A stretch of 12,268 nt of DNA from CAAGNP01 sp045644725 (GTDB taxonomy: Bacteria > Bacteroidota > Bacteroidia > Bacteroidales > UBA932): contig JAZRHK010000051.1 of assembly GCA_045644725.1 (NCBI GenBank), positions 1-12,268 on the forward strand, in the 5' to 3' direction. Positions 1 through 8,228 of this stretch are shown piece after piece; positions within the stretch are counted from its first letter, which is position 1, and each line of letters opens with the position of its first letter. Below the pieces are notes generated by a model. That model was given only the letters and a program-made list of their open reading frames with translations. It ran no database searches and had not been told where the DNA came from. The position numbers and the translations under genes were made by a program.

Positions 1-427
1 CAGGAATGACAACAGGCATAAGTTGACCCTTATGCTCAAACACAAGTTTACCAAGAGGTTTGAGGTCTATGGGGCTTGGAACTGGAGGAGCGGAAGCAGG
101 ATGACTGTCGAGTCGCACTATGTGCACGATCCGTCAGTCCCACAGGGGGGATATCAGATATATCACTCAGTATACAGTGAACCCAACAATATGCAGCTCC
201 CGGACTATCACAGGCTCGATCTGGGATTGAACTTCCATAAAACCACCAAAAGGGGAAATCAGAGCATCTGGAACCTGAGCATATACAATGCATATTGCAG
301 GACCAATATTGTGTTTGCCTATGTATCGGGAGATTATGATGATCAGGGCAATCTGATAAAATACGTGGGAGAGGGGCTGGGCCTTATCCCGATTATCCCT
401 ACTTTCAGTTACACACTTAAATTTTAG
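1..427 (+). CDS. TonB-dependent outer-membrane receptor, C-terminal fragment
   Basis: This is the 3' end of a gene cut by the window edge. The frame is open from base 2, giving 141 residues before the TAG stop. The sequence reads as the last strands of a TonB-dependent receptor barrel. It has a WRSGSRMT stretch, then LPDYHRLDLGLNF, then WNLSIYNAYCRTN, and it closes on an aromatic strand ending in Phe (YTLKF), the usual outer-membrane insertion signal. In this family the YHRLD and SIYNAY-type motifs mark the final barrel strands of receptors that work with DUF4249 lipoproteins. A DUF4249 gene does follow after 2 bp. The product would import an unknown ligand across the outer membrane using TonB energy. 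The ATG at base 23 is internal and not a real start. Family confidence is high; the substrate cannot be told. Confidence 0.9.
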   Translation, partial: RNDNRHKLTLMLKHKFTKRFEVYGAWNWRSGSRMTVESHYVHDPSVPQGGYQIYHSVYSEPNNMQLPDYHRLDLGLNFHKTTKRGNQSIWNLSIYNAYCRTNIVFAYVSGDYDDQGNLIKYVGEGLGLIPIIPTFSYTLKF

Positions 428-429
428 AG

Positions 430-1479
430 ATGATGAGAAGATTGGTATATATATTGGGCTGTGCCCTTATGGCGGTGCTGCTCATCTCCTGCGAGGAGAA
501 GTTTGATTTGAGGATGAAGGGTGACAATATGATTTTTGTGGAGAGTTATCCTGGCGTTGAGGATTTCATTGCACTGAGGATAGGGCCCGCTGTCTCTCTG
601 AACAGCAATTATGATGTGTCAAAGTTCAGTCCCGAGATAAAGCTGCTTGTCAATGGCAATATGGTGGATGTGGAGTATCTGAAGCAGGGGGATCCGATCA
701 GAGGGATACCTTCGGGGTACTATGTGGCAGACTATGCTCCGATTTCCGGGGATAGGGTAAATCTGGCAGTGAGTGCTGACGGGTTTGAGACAGTGGAATC
801 GGAAACAGTGGTGCCTGACCCTTTTGGAGATTATAATCTTGAGTATTTTGTATACGATTCGTCCGTTGAAACCAAGGATGTGGATATGGATTATGGGGAA
901 GGGGTGAATTTGAATTTGAGGCTTAGAGTCAAATTGGGTATTCAGGATGGTCCGGTGGCCGGGGATGCCTATGGTATCCAGTTTGTGAGAGAATTGGATT
1001 ATCTTGTGGAGTATCCAGACTCCATCCAGCGAGATACAACACTTTATTATCAGTCCGGTCAAGTGCTTGATATGTCTGACAATCCACTCCTTCCACAGAC
1101 AAGTACTGTGTTCGATGTTAATTTCAATGGGGTATCCTGCGACAGTTATGATGGTGTGACGATGTTTATGGACAGGAAATTCAATGGTCAGTATACCACC
1201 CTTGAGACTGAGACGAGATTCAATGAGGATCACAGTTATACCTATGAGGACTACAATGAAAAAGAGGTAAAAGTCACCTCCAGATACAGATACAAGATAC
1301 GTCTCTACAAGTTTACATCCGATTTCAGCAGGTATGCCTATGCCCAGGAACAGATAGACAACAATGTTTTCGGGGAGATCGGCCTGGCACCGGCAGGATA
1401 TGCCTATTCAAATATAACAGGTGGTGCAGGAGTTCTCGCGGGTGTACTGATGTATGAGACAGAGTGGCTGGATTTGTAG
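430..1479 (+). CDS. DUF4249 family lipoprotein
   Basis: A 349-residue protein with a lipoprotein signal: charged MMRR, a hydrophobic run, then LISC with the lipidated Cys at about residue 21. It starts 2 bp after the receptor stop, so the two are almost certainly co-transcribed; the ATG at 430 or the adjacent one at 433 could start it. The body is beta-rich, with an early stretch in which a cleaved value is offered (FVESYPG) and a C-terminal YSNITGGAGVLAG motif. Both fit DUF4249 proteins, in which a SNI-GG-G segment near the end is common. DUF4249 proteins are encoded next to TonB-dependent receptors in Bacteroidota and are thought to be their surface or periplasm-facing partners, but their biochemical role is not established. 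It is shorter than the second DUF4249 protein here and lacks that protein's C-terminal Cys-Asp-Cys tail. Confidence 0.85.
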   Translation: MMRRLVYILGCALMAVLLISCEEKFDLRMKGDNMIFVESYPGVEDFIALRIGPAVSLNSNYDVSKFSPEIKLLVNGNMVDVEYLKQGDPIRGIPSGYYVADYAPISGDRVNLAVSADGFETVESETVVPDPFGDYNLEYFVYDSSVETKDVDMDYGEGVNLNLRLRVKLGIQDGPVAGDAYGIQFVRELDYLVEYPDSIQRDTTLYYQSGQVLDMSDNPLLPQTSTVFDVNFNGVSCDSYDGVTMFMDRKFNGQYTTLETETRFNEDHSYTYEDYNEKEVKVTSRYRYKIRLYKFTSDFSRYAYAQEQIDNNVFGEIGLAPAGYAYSNITGGAGVLAGVLMYETEWLDL

Positions 1480-1491
1480 AATTTTTATATG

Positions 1492-1520
1492 TAATATTTG
1501 GAAAAAAGATTGTATATTTG
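1492..1520 (+). promoter_or_regulatory. Paired ATATTTG boxes; candidate promoter for the 1537 gene
   Basis: TAATATTTG (1492-1500) is followed after 10 bp by TGTATATTTG (1511-1520). The second box contains TATATTTG (1513-1520), a perfect match to the Bacteroides -7 element TAnnTTTG, and the ATG at 1537 lies 16 bp further on. I do not see a -33 TTG at the usual 19-21 bp, so the promoter call is tentative. The same two boxes with identical 10-bp spacing occur at 10628-10656 before another envelope gene. Confidence 0.45.
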
Positions 1521-1536
1521 GAAGAAATTTTCACTT

Positions 1537-2220
1537 ATGTCTCCTTTTCTCAATTATACGCTACGTATATTTCTTTTGTGTGTACCAGCACTGTTGCTTT
1601 CACAGCAGAGATATGATTATGGTGCGAAGGCAGGCTTTGATACCCCTATATACAGAGGTGAGATTGCAGACAAGTATCCTTTCCCTTTTATCGGTACTGT
1701 ATATGCTTATTCGGATGAATTTGAGATGGGAGATCTCGAATTTAACGGCAAGATGTATTATGGACTTATGATGAATTTAAACAGTCATAAGGGTGAGCTT
1801 TATGTGAGAATAGGTACGACTAAAGATTGTATTGTCTTGAAAAATAGCCTTGTGGGTGATTTTAATATTGGAGAGAGGAGGTATACTGCATTATTTGGAG
1901 AGAGGGGAATAAAGGGGCTTGCTCCTGGGTATTATCAGGTGCTGTATGAAGGGGAGGATGTGATTCTCAAACAGATCGACCGAAAAATATATGATTATAC
2001 AGATTTCTCATCAGGAAATATAACCAAGGCCTTCGCCCTTAAAGTCAAATATTGGCTGTTAAAAGATGGAGAGGTCAGGCAGATCAGAAGGGAGAGGGAT
2101 TTGCAGCGTGAGTACAAGAGTTTCAAAAAGGATATAAGATCGTATCTGAGTCTCCATTCGGAGGTGAATATGGATACAAATCTTGAGTTCATAATGTCCA
2201 TGGTGGAGGGGAGGCAGTGA
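1537..2220 (+). CDS. Secreted protein of unknown function preceding a TonB-dependent receptor
   Basis: I chose ATG 1537 (227 residues). The longer reading from TTG 1498 would place promoter-like boxes inside the gene and put a charged extension before the signal peptide. From 1537 the product starts with a clear signal sequence (about residues 1-22, a Leu/Ile/Phe-rich run ending LLLSQQ). The rest is a compact, mixed alpha/beta protein. A middle GLAPGYYQVLYEGEDVILKQ stretch is followed by YWLLKDGEVRQIRRERDL and a charged helical tail. From memory, similar secreted proteins in Bacteroidota share a GxYxxLYEG-type middle and a lysine/arginine-rich 'LLKDG' tail, but I know of no assigned function. 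There is no lipobox and no barrel. It lies 2 bp before the receptor, so it is probably co-expressed and may be a periplasmic accessory protein. Confidence 0.75.
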   Translation: MSPFLNYTLRIFLLCVPALLLSQQRYDYGAKAGFDTPIYRGEIADKYPFPFIGTVYAYSDEFEMGDLEFNGKMYYGLMMNLNSHKGELYVRIGTTKDCIVLKNSLVGDFNIGERRYTALFGERGIKGLAPGYYQVLYEGEDVILKQIDRKIYDYTDFSSGNITKAFALKVKYWLLKDGEVRQIRRERDLQREYKSFKKDIRSYLSLHSEVNMDTNLEFIMSMVEGRQ

Positions 2221-2222
2221 TT

Positions 2223-4868
2223 ATGAAAAGGGCTAGTACGGTTATTCTGATATTTTTCTTTGCCTTTATATCGGCATTTGCCCAATCATCCGATTTTCGA
2301 AGGAATATCGGACTTGATTCCCTTGTCCGTATCATGCAGCAGAATTCGCAGCAAAAGATATACTATAATAGGGATGAATCAGGGCTTCTCACATTTACAG
2401 TAGATGCATCAAGCCCGACTCTGCAGGATGATATATCCAGACTGTTGAGGGATAAGGGGTATATTATCTCTCATTCTGAAGGGGTTCTCTTCGTGCTGAA
2501 GGGGACACCTGTAAAGGAATCGCTCCCGTCTGGGTGGTTTGTCATAGAGAGTGAGAAAAAGGATGAGAAAGTGGAGTATCAGGATCTGCTTGGAGCTACC
2601 GATAAGGCGAATTATCAGAACAAAGTATATCAGATAGGGGAGAAGAACAATCAAAAAGGATCCCAAGCATATTTGAGTGGTTATGTCAGGGATTCCAGAA
2701 CTGGTGAGCCTGCAATAGGGGTTACTATTGCACATCTTAAATCAAGTTCTTTTGCACAGTCTGATGCTGCAGGATTTTACAAGATTCTTTTACCTGTAGG
2801 AGAGAGTACTCTGGATGTGAGTGGATTCTCTCTTGAAGATTCCCAAGTCCATTTGCAGGTATATAGTGATGGAACTCTGGATATTACGGTTCAGGAGAAG
2901 GTCTATGCCTTGACCGGTGCTGTAGTCTCTGCAGAGAATACCAATAAAGTGCGTAACAACGAAATAGGTATAGAGAAGGTAAGGATAGACAGGATGAAGA
3001 AGGTCCCTGTGGTTTTTGGCGAGGCAGATGTGGTGAAGATCATATTGACCCTCCCCGGTGTAAAATCGGTAGGAGAGGCCGGTGGTGGATTCAATGTCCG
3101 TGGAGGTGCTACAGATCAGAATCTGGTCCTTTTCAATGGGGGTACAGTATATAACCCTTCCCATCTGTTCGGAATGTTTTCAGGGTTCAACCCCGATATA
3201 GTAAGTGATATAGAGCTGTATAAAAGTTCGATCCCGGTAGAGTATGGCGGCAGGATATCTTCTGTACTGGATGTCAACAGCAGGGAGGGTAACAATAAAA
3301 ATCTGACCGGATCGTTGGGATTGGGCCTTTTGACCACAAGAGGGCATATCGAGGGGCCGATTACAGAGAATACTACTTTTATTGTGGGTGCGAGGGCGAC
3401 ATATTCTGACTGGATGCTGAAGCTCCTGCCGGAAAATAGTGAATACAATAATGGTGCAGCCTCCTTCTATGATATCACAGCCGGTCTTACCCACCGTTTC
3501 AGCGGGAAAAGTTCCCTCCATCTCAATGGCTATTGGTCACAGGATGGCTTCAGATTCAGTGCCGATACCAGTTACAGATACAGTAACGGAAACGGCTCGC
3601 TCAAGTGGAGATACAATTTCCACGAAAAGCATAAGATGGAGCTGGCTGCAGGTTATGATATGTACAGATATGCCACTTATGACAAATATAATCCTGTGAA
3701 CTCCTATGAGATGACTTTCAGTATCCAGCAGGTGTACAGCAAGCTTAAGTTCAAATCTCTTTTGGGCAAAGATCATACACTTACATACGGGGTGGATGCG
3801 ATAGGGTATGATCTCTCTCCGGGAAGTTATCTCCCTTACGGAGAGGAGTCTCTGGTGGTGCCAGATATTTTGCCGAAGGAGAATGCTATAGAGGCATCTG
3901 CATATTTGAGCCACAGCTGGAATATCTCAGAGAGGTTTTTCATGGATTATGGCTTGAGGTATTCACTCTTTACTACAAAAGGGAAGACATACCATCATCC
4001 TGAAATAAGGGTGTCAGGACGAGTTATGATAACTGACAATATCTCCTTCAAAGCGGGATTCAACAGTCTGACACAATATATCCATATGCTTTCCAATACT
4101 ACAACCATGTCACCTACTGATATCTGGAAGTTAAGTGACAAGGATATCAAACCTCAGGAAGGGTGGCAGGCAGCAGGCGGTTTTTATACCAATTTGTTCC
4201 AGAACAAAGTGGAGATCTCTGTTGAGGGGTACTATAAACAGATGGAGAACTATCTGGACTATAAGAGTGGTGCCGTGCTGGTGATGAACAGGAACCTTGC
4301 AGCAGATGTGGTACAGACACAGGGTAAGGCCTATGGTGTGGAGTTTATGCTGAAAAAACCTCTGGGCAAACTCAATGGGTGGCTGGCCTATACCTGGTCC
4401 AGAACTCAGTTGAGGGAGGTGGGTGACAGAGGTAATATGGCTATAAACGGAGGTGATTGGTACTATGCATCATACGACAAGCCTCACGACGTGAAGCTGG
4501 TGGCAAACTATAAATTCACTCAAAGGATAAGTCTGTCTGTGAATGGTGATTATGCCACAGGAAGACCAATAACCATCCCTGTGGCCAAGTATCAGTATGA
4601 TGGTGCGACAAAACTATACTATTCAGGTAGAAACAGTCACAGGATACCCGATTATTTCAGAATAGATGTGGCTATGAATTTTGATCCTACCCACAGGTTG
4701 GATGCTTTTACCCACTTCTCATTTACTGTGGGTGTATATAATATCACTGGACGTAAGAATGTTTATTCTGTCTATTTTGACACCAATAGTGCCGGTGAGA
4801 TTAAGGGGCATAAACTCTGTATTTTCGGGGCACCGATACCTTATGTGAACTTTAACTTTAAATTTTAG
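2223..4868 (+). CDS. TonB-dependent receptor with STN-like and carboxypeptidase-regulatory-like domains
   Basis: This is an outer-membrane active transporter of 881 residues when started at ATG 2223, 2 bp after the previous stop; a GTG at 2217 would add only two residues. A signal peptide covers about residues 1-20. Residues 28-93 resemble an STN (secretin/TonB N-terminal) domain. Residues 150-232 look like a carboxypeptidase-regulatory-like beta-sandwich (LSGYVRDSRTGEPAIGVTI). Residues 245-358 are the plug, with the typical LPGVKSVGEAGGGFNVRGG and IELYKSSIPVEYGGRISSVL segments. The remainder is a long barrel ending in VNFNFKF, with a terminal Phe. The STN domain in such receptors can signal to an inner-membrane FecR-type anti-sigma factor, but no FecR gene is visible here. 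A DUF4249 lipoprotein follows after 6 bp. The ligand is unknown. Confidence 0.93.
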   Translation: MKRASTVILIFFFAFISAFAQSSDFRRNIGLDSLVRIMQQNSQQKIYYNRDESGLLTFTVDASSPTLQDDISRLLRDKGYIISHSEGVLFVLKGTPVKESLPSGWFVIESEKKDEKVEYQDLLGATDKANYQNKVYQIGEKNNQKGSQAYLSGYVRDSRTGEPAIGVTIAHLKSSSFAQSDAAGFYKILLPVGESTLDVSGFSLEDSQVHLQVYSDGTLDITVQEKVYALTGAVVSAENTNKVRNNEIGIEKVRIDRMKKVPVVFGEADVVKIILTLPGVKSVGEAGGGFNVRGGATDQNLVLFNGGTVYNPSHLFGMFSGFNPDIVSDIELYKSSIPVEYGGRISSVLDVNSREGNNKNLTGSLGLGLLTTRGHIEGPITENTTFIVGARATYSDWMLKLLPENSEYNNGAASFYDITAGLTHRFSGKSSLHLNGYWSQDGFRFSADTSYRYSNGNGSLKWRYNFHEKHKMELAAGYDMYRYATYDKYNPVNSYEMTFSIQQVYSKLKFKSLLGKDHTLTYGVDAIGYDLSPGSYLPYGEESLVVPDILPKENAIEASAYLSHSWNISERFFMDYGLRYSLFTTKGKTYHHPEIRVSGRVMITDNISFKAGFNSLTQYIHMLSNTTTMSPTDIWKLSDKDIKPQEGWQAAGGFYTNLFQNKVEISVEGYYKQMENYLDYKSGAVLVMNRNLAADVVQTQGKAYGVEFMLKKPLGKLNGWLAYTWSRTQLREVGDRGNMAINGGDWYYASYDKPHDVKLVANYKFTQRISLSVNGDYATGRPITIPVAKYQYDGATKLYYSGRNSHRIPDYFRIDVAMNFDPTHRLDAFTHFSFTVGVYNITGRKNVYSVYFDTNSAGEIKGHKLCIFGAPIPYVNFNFKF

Positions 4869-4874
4869 GGGTGT

Positions 4875-6080
4875 ATGAAGAGGAGAATTTACGAAATATT
4901 GTTTGCTGTGCTGACAGGGCTGCTCTCTGTAAGCTGTGTATACGATTACACCCCTGAAGATGATGAAATACAGGGGCTGGAGGTCCCATTGGTTGTGATC
5001 GATGGTGATATAAATGTAGGGGATATCACTACTGTGACGGTGGGTTATACCCAACCATTATTAGGAGAGGAAGAGAATACTCTTCCGTCGGGTGTTTCGG
5101 TATGTGTAGAGAGTGAGTCAGGGGAGAGATATGCCGGTGTTATGAGAGAAGAGCAGCCAAATGTATTTGAAGTAGACACCAGGAGCCTTGATCTTAATGG
5201 AAGATACAGACTTGCGGTGTCTGTTCCAGGAAGAGGCAACTATATATCGTCATATAAGAAAGTGCTGATTTCACCGCAGATAGACAGTATAACCTATACA
5301 GTGGCCGAAGACAGGGAGTCTGCGAAGATAGAGATCACCACTCATAATGACAATACAGATGACTTTTTATACTGCAAGTGGAATTATGTCGAAAATTGGG
5401 AGAGCAATGCAATATATCCTGCACAAATAGAATTTGACAAATATAAGAATGAAATGAGGGAACTGAGTCAGGAGGAGATATTCCAGCGTACGTATTGTTT
5501 CAGTGAGGCCAAATCAGTCTGGACATATATAGCCAATACCGAGAAGCTCTCACAGAATCTTATATACAAGTCGATACTTAAAGAAATAGCCAATACCGAT
5601 ACAAGGGTGATGGAATTGTACTCAATATCAGTTGTCCAGAGGGCACTTGACAGGGAGGCATATAACTACTGGGATAATATCAAAAAGAATACTTCAGGTA
5701 CTGGTGGATTGTTTGGACCCCAACCAAGTGATATGAGGGGGAATATTGTATGTGATGCGAATCCTGATGAGGTGGTATTAGGTTATATTAATGTGTCTAC
5801 TCTGAGTTTTAAAAGGACTTTCATAGATTGGGCTAAAGAGCAGATATTTAGGGTAGATTGTGCAATTGAATTGCTCGTAAAGATGAGATATACCGAAAAC
5901 GGAGAGCCTATATACGTTTGGAAGCAGTATTATGGAAAGGGATATCGCCCTTTTGTGTTCAGCGATTGGGAAATGTTCGGTCCAGCTCATAAAAATTATG
6001 CATTATGGGCAGAAAAAGATTGGTGTACCGACTGCAGGTTGTACTCAAACAGTACCAAGCCAGATTTTTGGCCAAGATAA
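4875..6080 (+). CDS. DUF4249 family lipoprotein (second copy)
   Basis: A 401-residue lipoprotein: MKRR, a hydrophobic stretch, then LSVSC with the lipidated Cys at about residue 21. The N-terminal part opens with VVIDGDINVGDITTVTVGYTQ, a beta-sandwich-like start typical of DUF4249. The protein ends with DWCTDCRLYSNSTKPDFWPR. This CxDC-x7-KPDFW tail is characteristic of the longer DUF4249 form and is missing from the copy at 430-1479. The two Cys could form a disulfide or bind a metal; that is inference. It begins 6 bp after the complete receptor and 18 bp before the MG2/plug gene, so the three are probably one transcript. Function is thought to be assistance to the partner receptor at the outer membrane, but this is not demonstrated for the family. 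Confidence 0.88.
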   Translation: MKRRIYEILFAVLTGLLSVSCVYDYTPEDDEIQGLEVPLVVIDGDINVGDITTVTVGYTQPLLGEEENTLPSGVSVCVESESGERYAGVMREEQPNVFEVDTRSLDLNGRYRLAVSVPGRGNYISSYKKVLISPQIDSITYTVAEDRESAKIEITTHNDNTDDFLYCKWNYVENWESNAIYPAQIEFDKYKNEMRELSQEEIFQRTYCFSEAKSVWTYIANTEKLSQNLIYKSILKEIANTDTRVMELYSISVVQRALDREAYNYWDNIKKNTSGTGGLFGPQPSDMRGNIVCDANPDEVVLGYINVSTLSFKRTFIDWAKEQIFRVDCAIELLVKMRYTENGEPIYVWKQYYGKGYRPFVFSDWEMFGPAHKNYALWAEKDWCTDCRLYSNSTKPDFWPR

Positions 6081-6098
6081 CAATCAAAAGATGGTAGT

Positions 6099-7721
6099 AT
6101 GAGAAAAGTGATTTCTATATTGGCGTTGCTTATATGTTCATGGAGTCTTATTCTTGGACAGGAGAGGGTCTATGTCTCTACTGATAAGGATATTTATCTG
6201 GCCGGAGAAGATGTGTGGTATTCATTGTATTGCTTTGATGAAAAAAGTGGAAACCACTCCGATTTGAGTGATGTGGCATATTTGCAGTTTGTATCCAATG
6301 ATGGGGTCGCTGCGACTGCCAAAGGAGCTTTGATCGGAGGGCGAGGCTGTGGAAGGTTCAGAATTCCTATGACATTGCCCACGGGCAATTATTCAATAGT
6401 GTCGTACACAAAATGTGATGGTGGTGATGCAGCGGGTCCGTTCAATGGAAAAGTGATCTCCATATTCAACACTTCTACCACTGCCAGGGTGCAGGGGGGT
6501 GTTGTTAGCAGAGGGCAAGATAGGGCAGTGGCATATGAGTCAGAATCTAAGGGTGATGTTCAGATTACTATCGGCTTGTCTGAAGATGGGATTGTCCCTG
6601 TATTGATTGAAAATGGTGAAAATGAGAATCTTGATTTGAGTATCTCTGTTTTCCATCTGGACGAACTGGAAGAGATGTCTGGAGGTTATAACACAACCTC
6701 TCTTTTGGAAAGAAAGGGTGATTTTGAGAAGGTGGATGAGATCGATTATGCCGGAGAGATTGTTACGGTGCAGGTGGAGGGAAAAGATGGAAATAGCGCT
6801 GCCGGCAGGTATGTCTATATGAGTGCTATGGGCAATACTGATGATGTATATGTTAATAAAGTAAGGGGAGATGGGACAGCTGTATTCCATACTGGAAATA
6901 TTATGGGTAAAAGGGATCTGGTCTTCGAAGTGGAGGGAGATACTACCAGTACCATTATAGAGCCTGTTGTTAAAATAAAAGAGGGAGAGTTTGGTCGTGT
7001 GGTGTCTGAGATTCCACCACTGGAGATTGTTCCGGAAATGGAGAGGGCATTGGTAGAGCGTGGAAGGAGGATGCAGATCTCACGAAGATTTGAAGCCGAT
7101 ACACTTTGGGAGATGTGTCAGAAGAAGGATAACTCCTTTTTAGGTAATACAGCACCGCTTGTGTATAACCTTGATGATTATACCAGATTCCAGAATCTGG
7201 AAGAGGTGCTGAGGGAGTATGTCGATTTTGTGAGGGTGAGAAGAAATGGTGGTGTGGAAGAGATAAAGGTGTTGTGGGAATCCCAGACGAAGTGTCTGTC
7301 CCTTCTGGATGGTATCCCTGTAAGTGACCATTCGGTAATACTGGGGATAGACCAGCATCTGATAAAACAGATTGTAGTGTATCCCAAGAGATATATGCTT
7401 AATCACTTTATGTTCGACGGAGTCGTGAACTTCATTACTTATAAAGGTGATATGGCCGGTGTCCGTTTGCCTCGCAATGTGAGTATCGTCGAGTTTGATG
7501 GTGTCAGCTGGCCTCAAGCTTTTCTAGGGATGAAGGCAGCTTCCGAAAAGGAGTATCCCAATTTTCTGTCTACCATTTATTGGAATCCTATAGTGGCAAT
7601 ACCTTCAGGTGGCAAATTTGAATTCAAATGCAGGCTTCCTCAGTACGAAGGGAAGTTCAAGGTGGTTATCGAAGGTCTGACAGAAAAGGGTAGGGAAGTC
7701 TACTCATCCCATATCTTCTAG
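6099..7721 (+). CDS. Secreted MG2 (macroglobulin-like) protein with C-terminal plug-like domain, no barrel
   Basis: A 540-residue protein with a signal peptide (about 1-20, ending LILGQ). It then has an MG2-like beta-sandwich: RVYVSTDKDIYLAGEDVWYS, then LSDVAYLQFV, a short GGRGCGRFRIPMTLPTGNYS segment and an SYT strand (to about residue 115). From about residue 361 the sequence resembles a TonB-receptor plug: FQNLEEVLREYVDFVRVRRN, then LLDGIPVSDHSVILGIDQ, then IKQIVVYPKRY and a GVVNFITYKG stretch. No beta-barrel follows; the last 90 residues are a short mixed segment ending HIF. In Bacteroidota such MG2/plug proteins accompany receptor and DUF4249 genes. This one, from memory, is shorter than many relatives. 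It could be a periplasmic or surface accessory protein that contacts the receptor; its precise role is unknown. Confidence 0.8.
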   Translation: MRKVISILALLICSWSLILGQERVYVSTDKDIYLAGEDVWYSLYCFDEKSGNHSDLSDVAYLQFVSNDGVAATAKGALIGGRGCGRFRIPMTLPTGNYSIVSYTKCDGGDAAGPFNGKVISIFNTSTTARVQGGVVSRGQDRAVAYESESKGDVQITIGLSEDGIVPVLIENGENENLDLSISVFHLDELEEMSGGYNTTSLLERKGDFEKVDEIDYAGEIVTVQVEGKDGNSAAGRYVYMSAMGNTDDVYVNKVRGDGTAVFHTGNIMGKRDLVFEVEGDTTSTIIEPVVKIKEGEFGRVVSEIPPLEIVPEMERALVERGRRMQISRRFEADTLWEMCQKKDNSFLGNTAPLVYNLDDYTRFQNLEEVLREYVDFVRVRRNGGVEEIKVLWESQTKCLSLLDGIPVSDHSVILGIDQHLIKQIVVYPKRYMLNHFMFDGVVNFITYKGDMAGVRLPRNVSIVEFDGVSWPQAFLGMKAASEKEYPNFLSTIYWNPIVAIPSGGKFEFKCRLPQYEGKFKVVIEGLTEKGREVYSSHIF

Positions 7722-7740
7722 AATCATAGCAGATTTTTCC

Positions 7741-7765
7741 AACCTTTCGGTCTGTGTTTACGTCT
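7741..7765 (+). promoter_or_regulatory. Candidate ECF-sigma-dependent promoter
   Basis: AACC at 7741-7744 and CGTCT at 7761-7765 are separated by 16 bp (counting AACC to CGTC), the layout of promoters read by ECF sigma factors (AAC at -35, CGT at -10). The first gene of the sigma operon starts 31 bp after the -10 element. The natural reading is that the sigma factor encoded at 8225 transcribes its own operon. No equally good AACC/CGTC pair was seen elsewhere in the window. Confidence 0.6.
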
Positions 7766-7779
7766 AATAGGTGTAAACA
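7755..7779. repeat. 7-bp inverted repeat overlapping the ECF promoter -10 region
   Basis: TGTTTAC (7755-7761) is the exact reverse complement of GTAAACA (7773-7779), with an 11-bp spacer. It covers the -10 element and the probable transcription start. It could be an operator for a dimeric regulator or a weak RNA hairpin in the leader. No protein in the window is an obvious partner. Seven-bp arms in AT-rich DNA can also arise by chance. Confidence 0.35.
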
Positions 7780-7796
7780 TTAAAAACATTAGAATT

Positions 7797-8228
7797 ATGG
7801 ATTTTGATTTTTTGATTCCGATAGGCATTTGTGTTGTATTGCCTGTTATGATTGTGTGGCTTGTGATGAGAAGACGTCAGCATGAGATGGACAAAAAAAC
7901 TGAGGTTATGCTCAAGGCTATTGAGGCAGGTGCCAAAATCGATGCGGGCTTCTTTACAGGTCACCAGGAGGCTCTGACCATTAAGGAGCGTCTTTTGAAA
8001 CGTCTAACTTCAGCCTGTGTCACATCTTTGCTTGGCCTGTTTATGCTGGTGGGCGGTGTCCTTTTTGGTGAGGGGATGGGTTGGGATGTGGTGGACGGTC
8101 CGGGTTTTATTCTGGCTGTTCCCGGTGGAGTGTTGTTGGCTATAGGTATTGCTCTCTTTATTGTTTATTTCGTGGGCAAGAAGATGCTTGCCAAGGAGAT
8201 TGAGGCTGAAGAGAGAAGCATCAAATGA
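7797..8228 (+). CDS. DUF6249-like small inner-membrane protein, first gene of the ECF operon
   Basis: A 143-residue protein with three predicted membrane segments at about residues 6-24, 72-90 and 104-126. A charged region between the first two includes RRRQHEMDKKTEVMLKAIEAGAKID, broken here by its helical pattern. A charged tail (AKEIEAEERSIK) ends the protein. The order of one N-terminal helix, a Lys/Glu-rich cytosolic helix and a hairpin of two helices fits the DUF6249 family, which occurs in Bacteroidota beside ECF sigma genes. It has no enzyme motif. Its stop overlaps the sigma start as ATGA (8225-8228), which implies translational coupling. It may sense membrane stress or help hold the sigma system at the membrane; this is inference. 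Confidence 0.7.
   Translation: MDFDFLIPIGICVVLPVMIVWLVMRRRQHEMDKKTEVMLKAIEAGAKIDAGFFTGHQEALTIKERLLKRLTSACVTSLLGLFMLVGGVLFGEGMGWDVVDGPGFILAVPGGVLLAIGIALFIVYFVGKKMLAKEIEAEERSIK

Noticed and set aside
619..1233. Long reverse-strand open frames opposite the DUF4249, receptor and M56 genes
   Set aside because: They overlap well-supported + strand genes, lack recognisable domains, and have His/Ile-rich compositions typical of antisense shadows.
1498..1536. TTG at 1498 as the start of the unknown secreted protein
   Set aside because: It would add 13 charged or aromatic residues ahead of a clear signal peptide, and it lies in the first promoter-like box. The ATG at 1537 gives a normal signal sequence.
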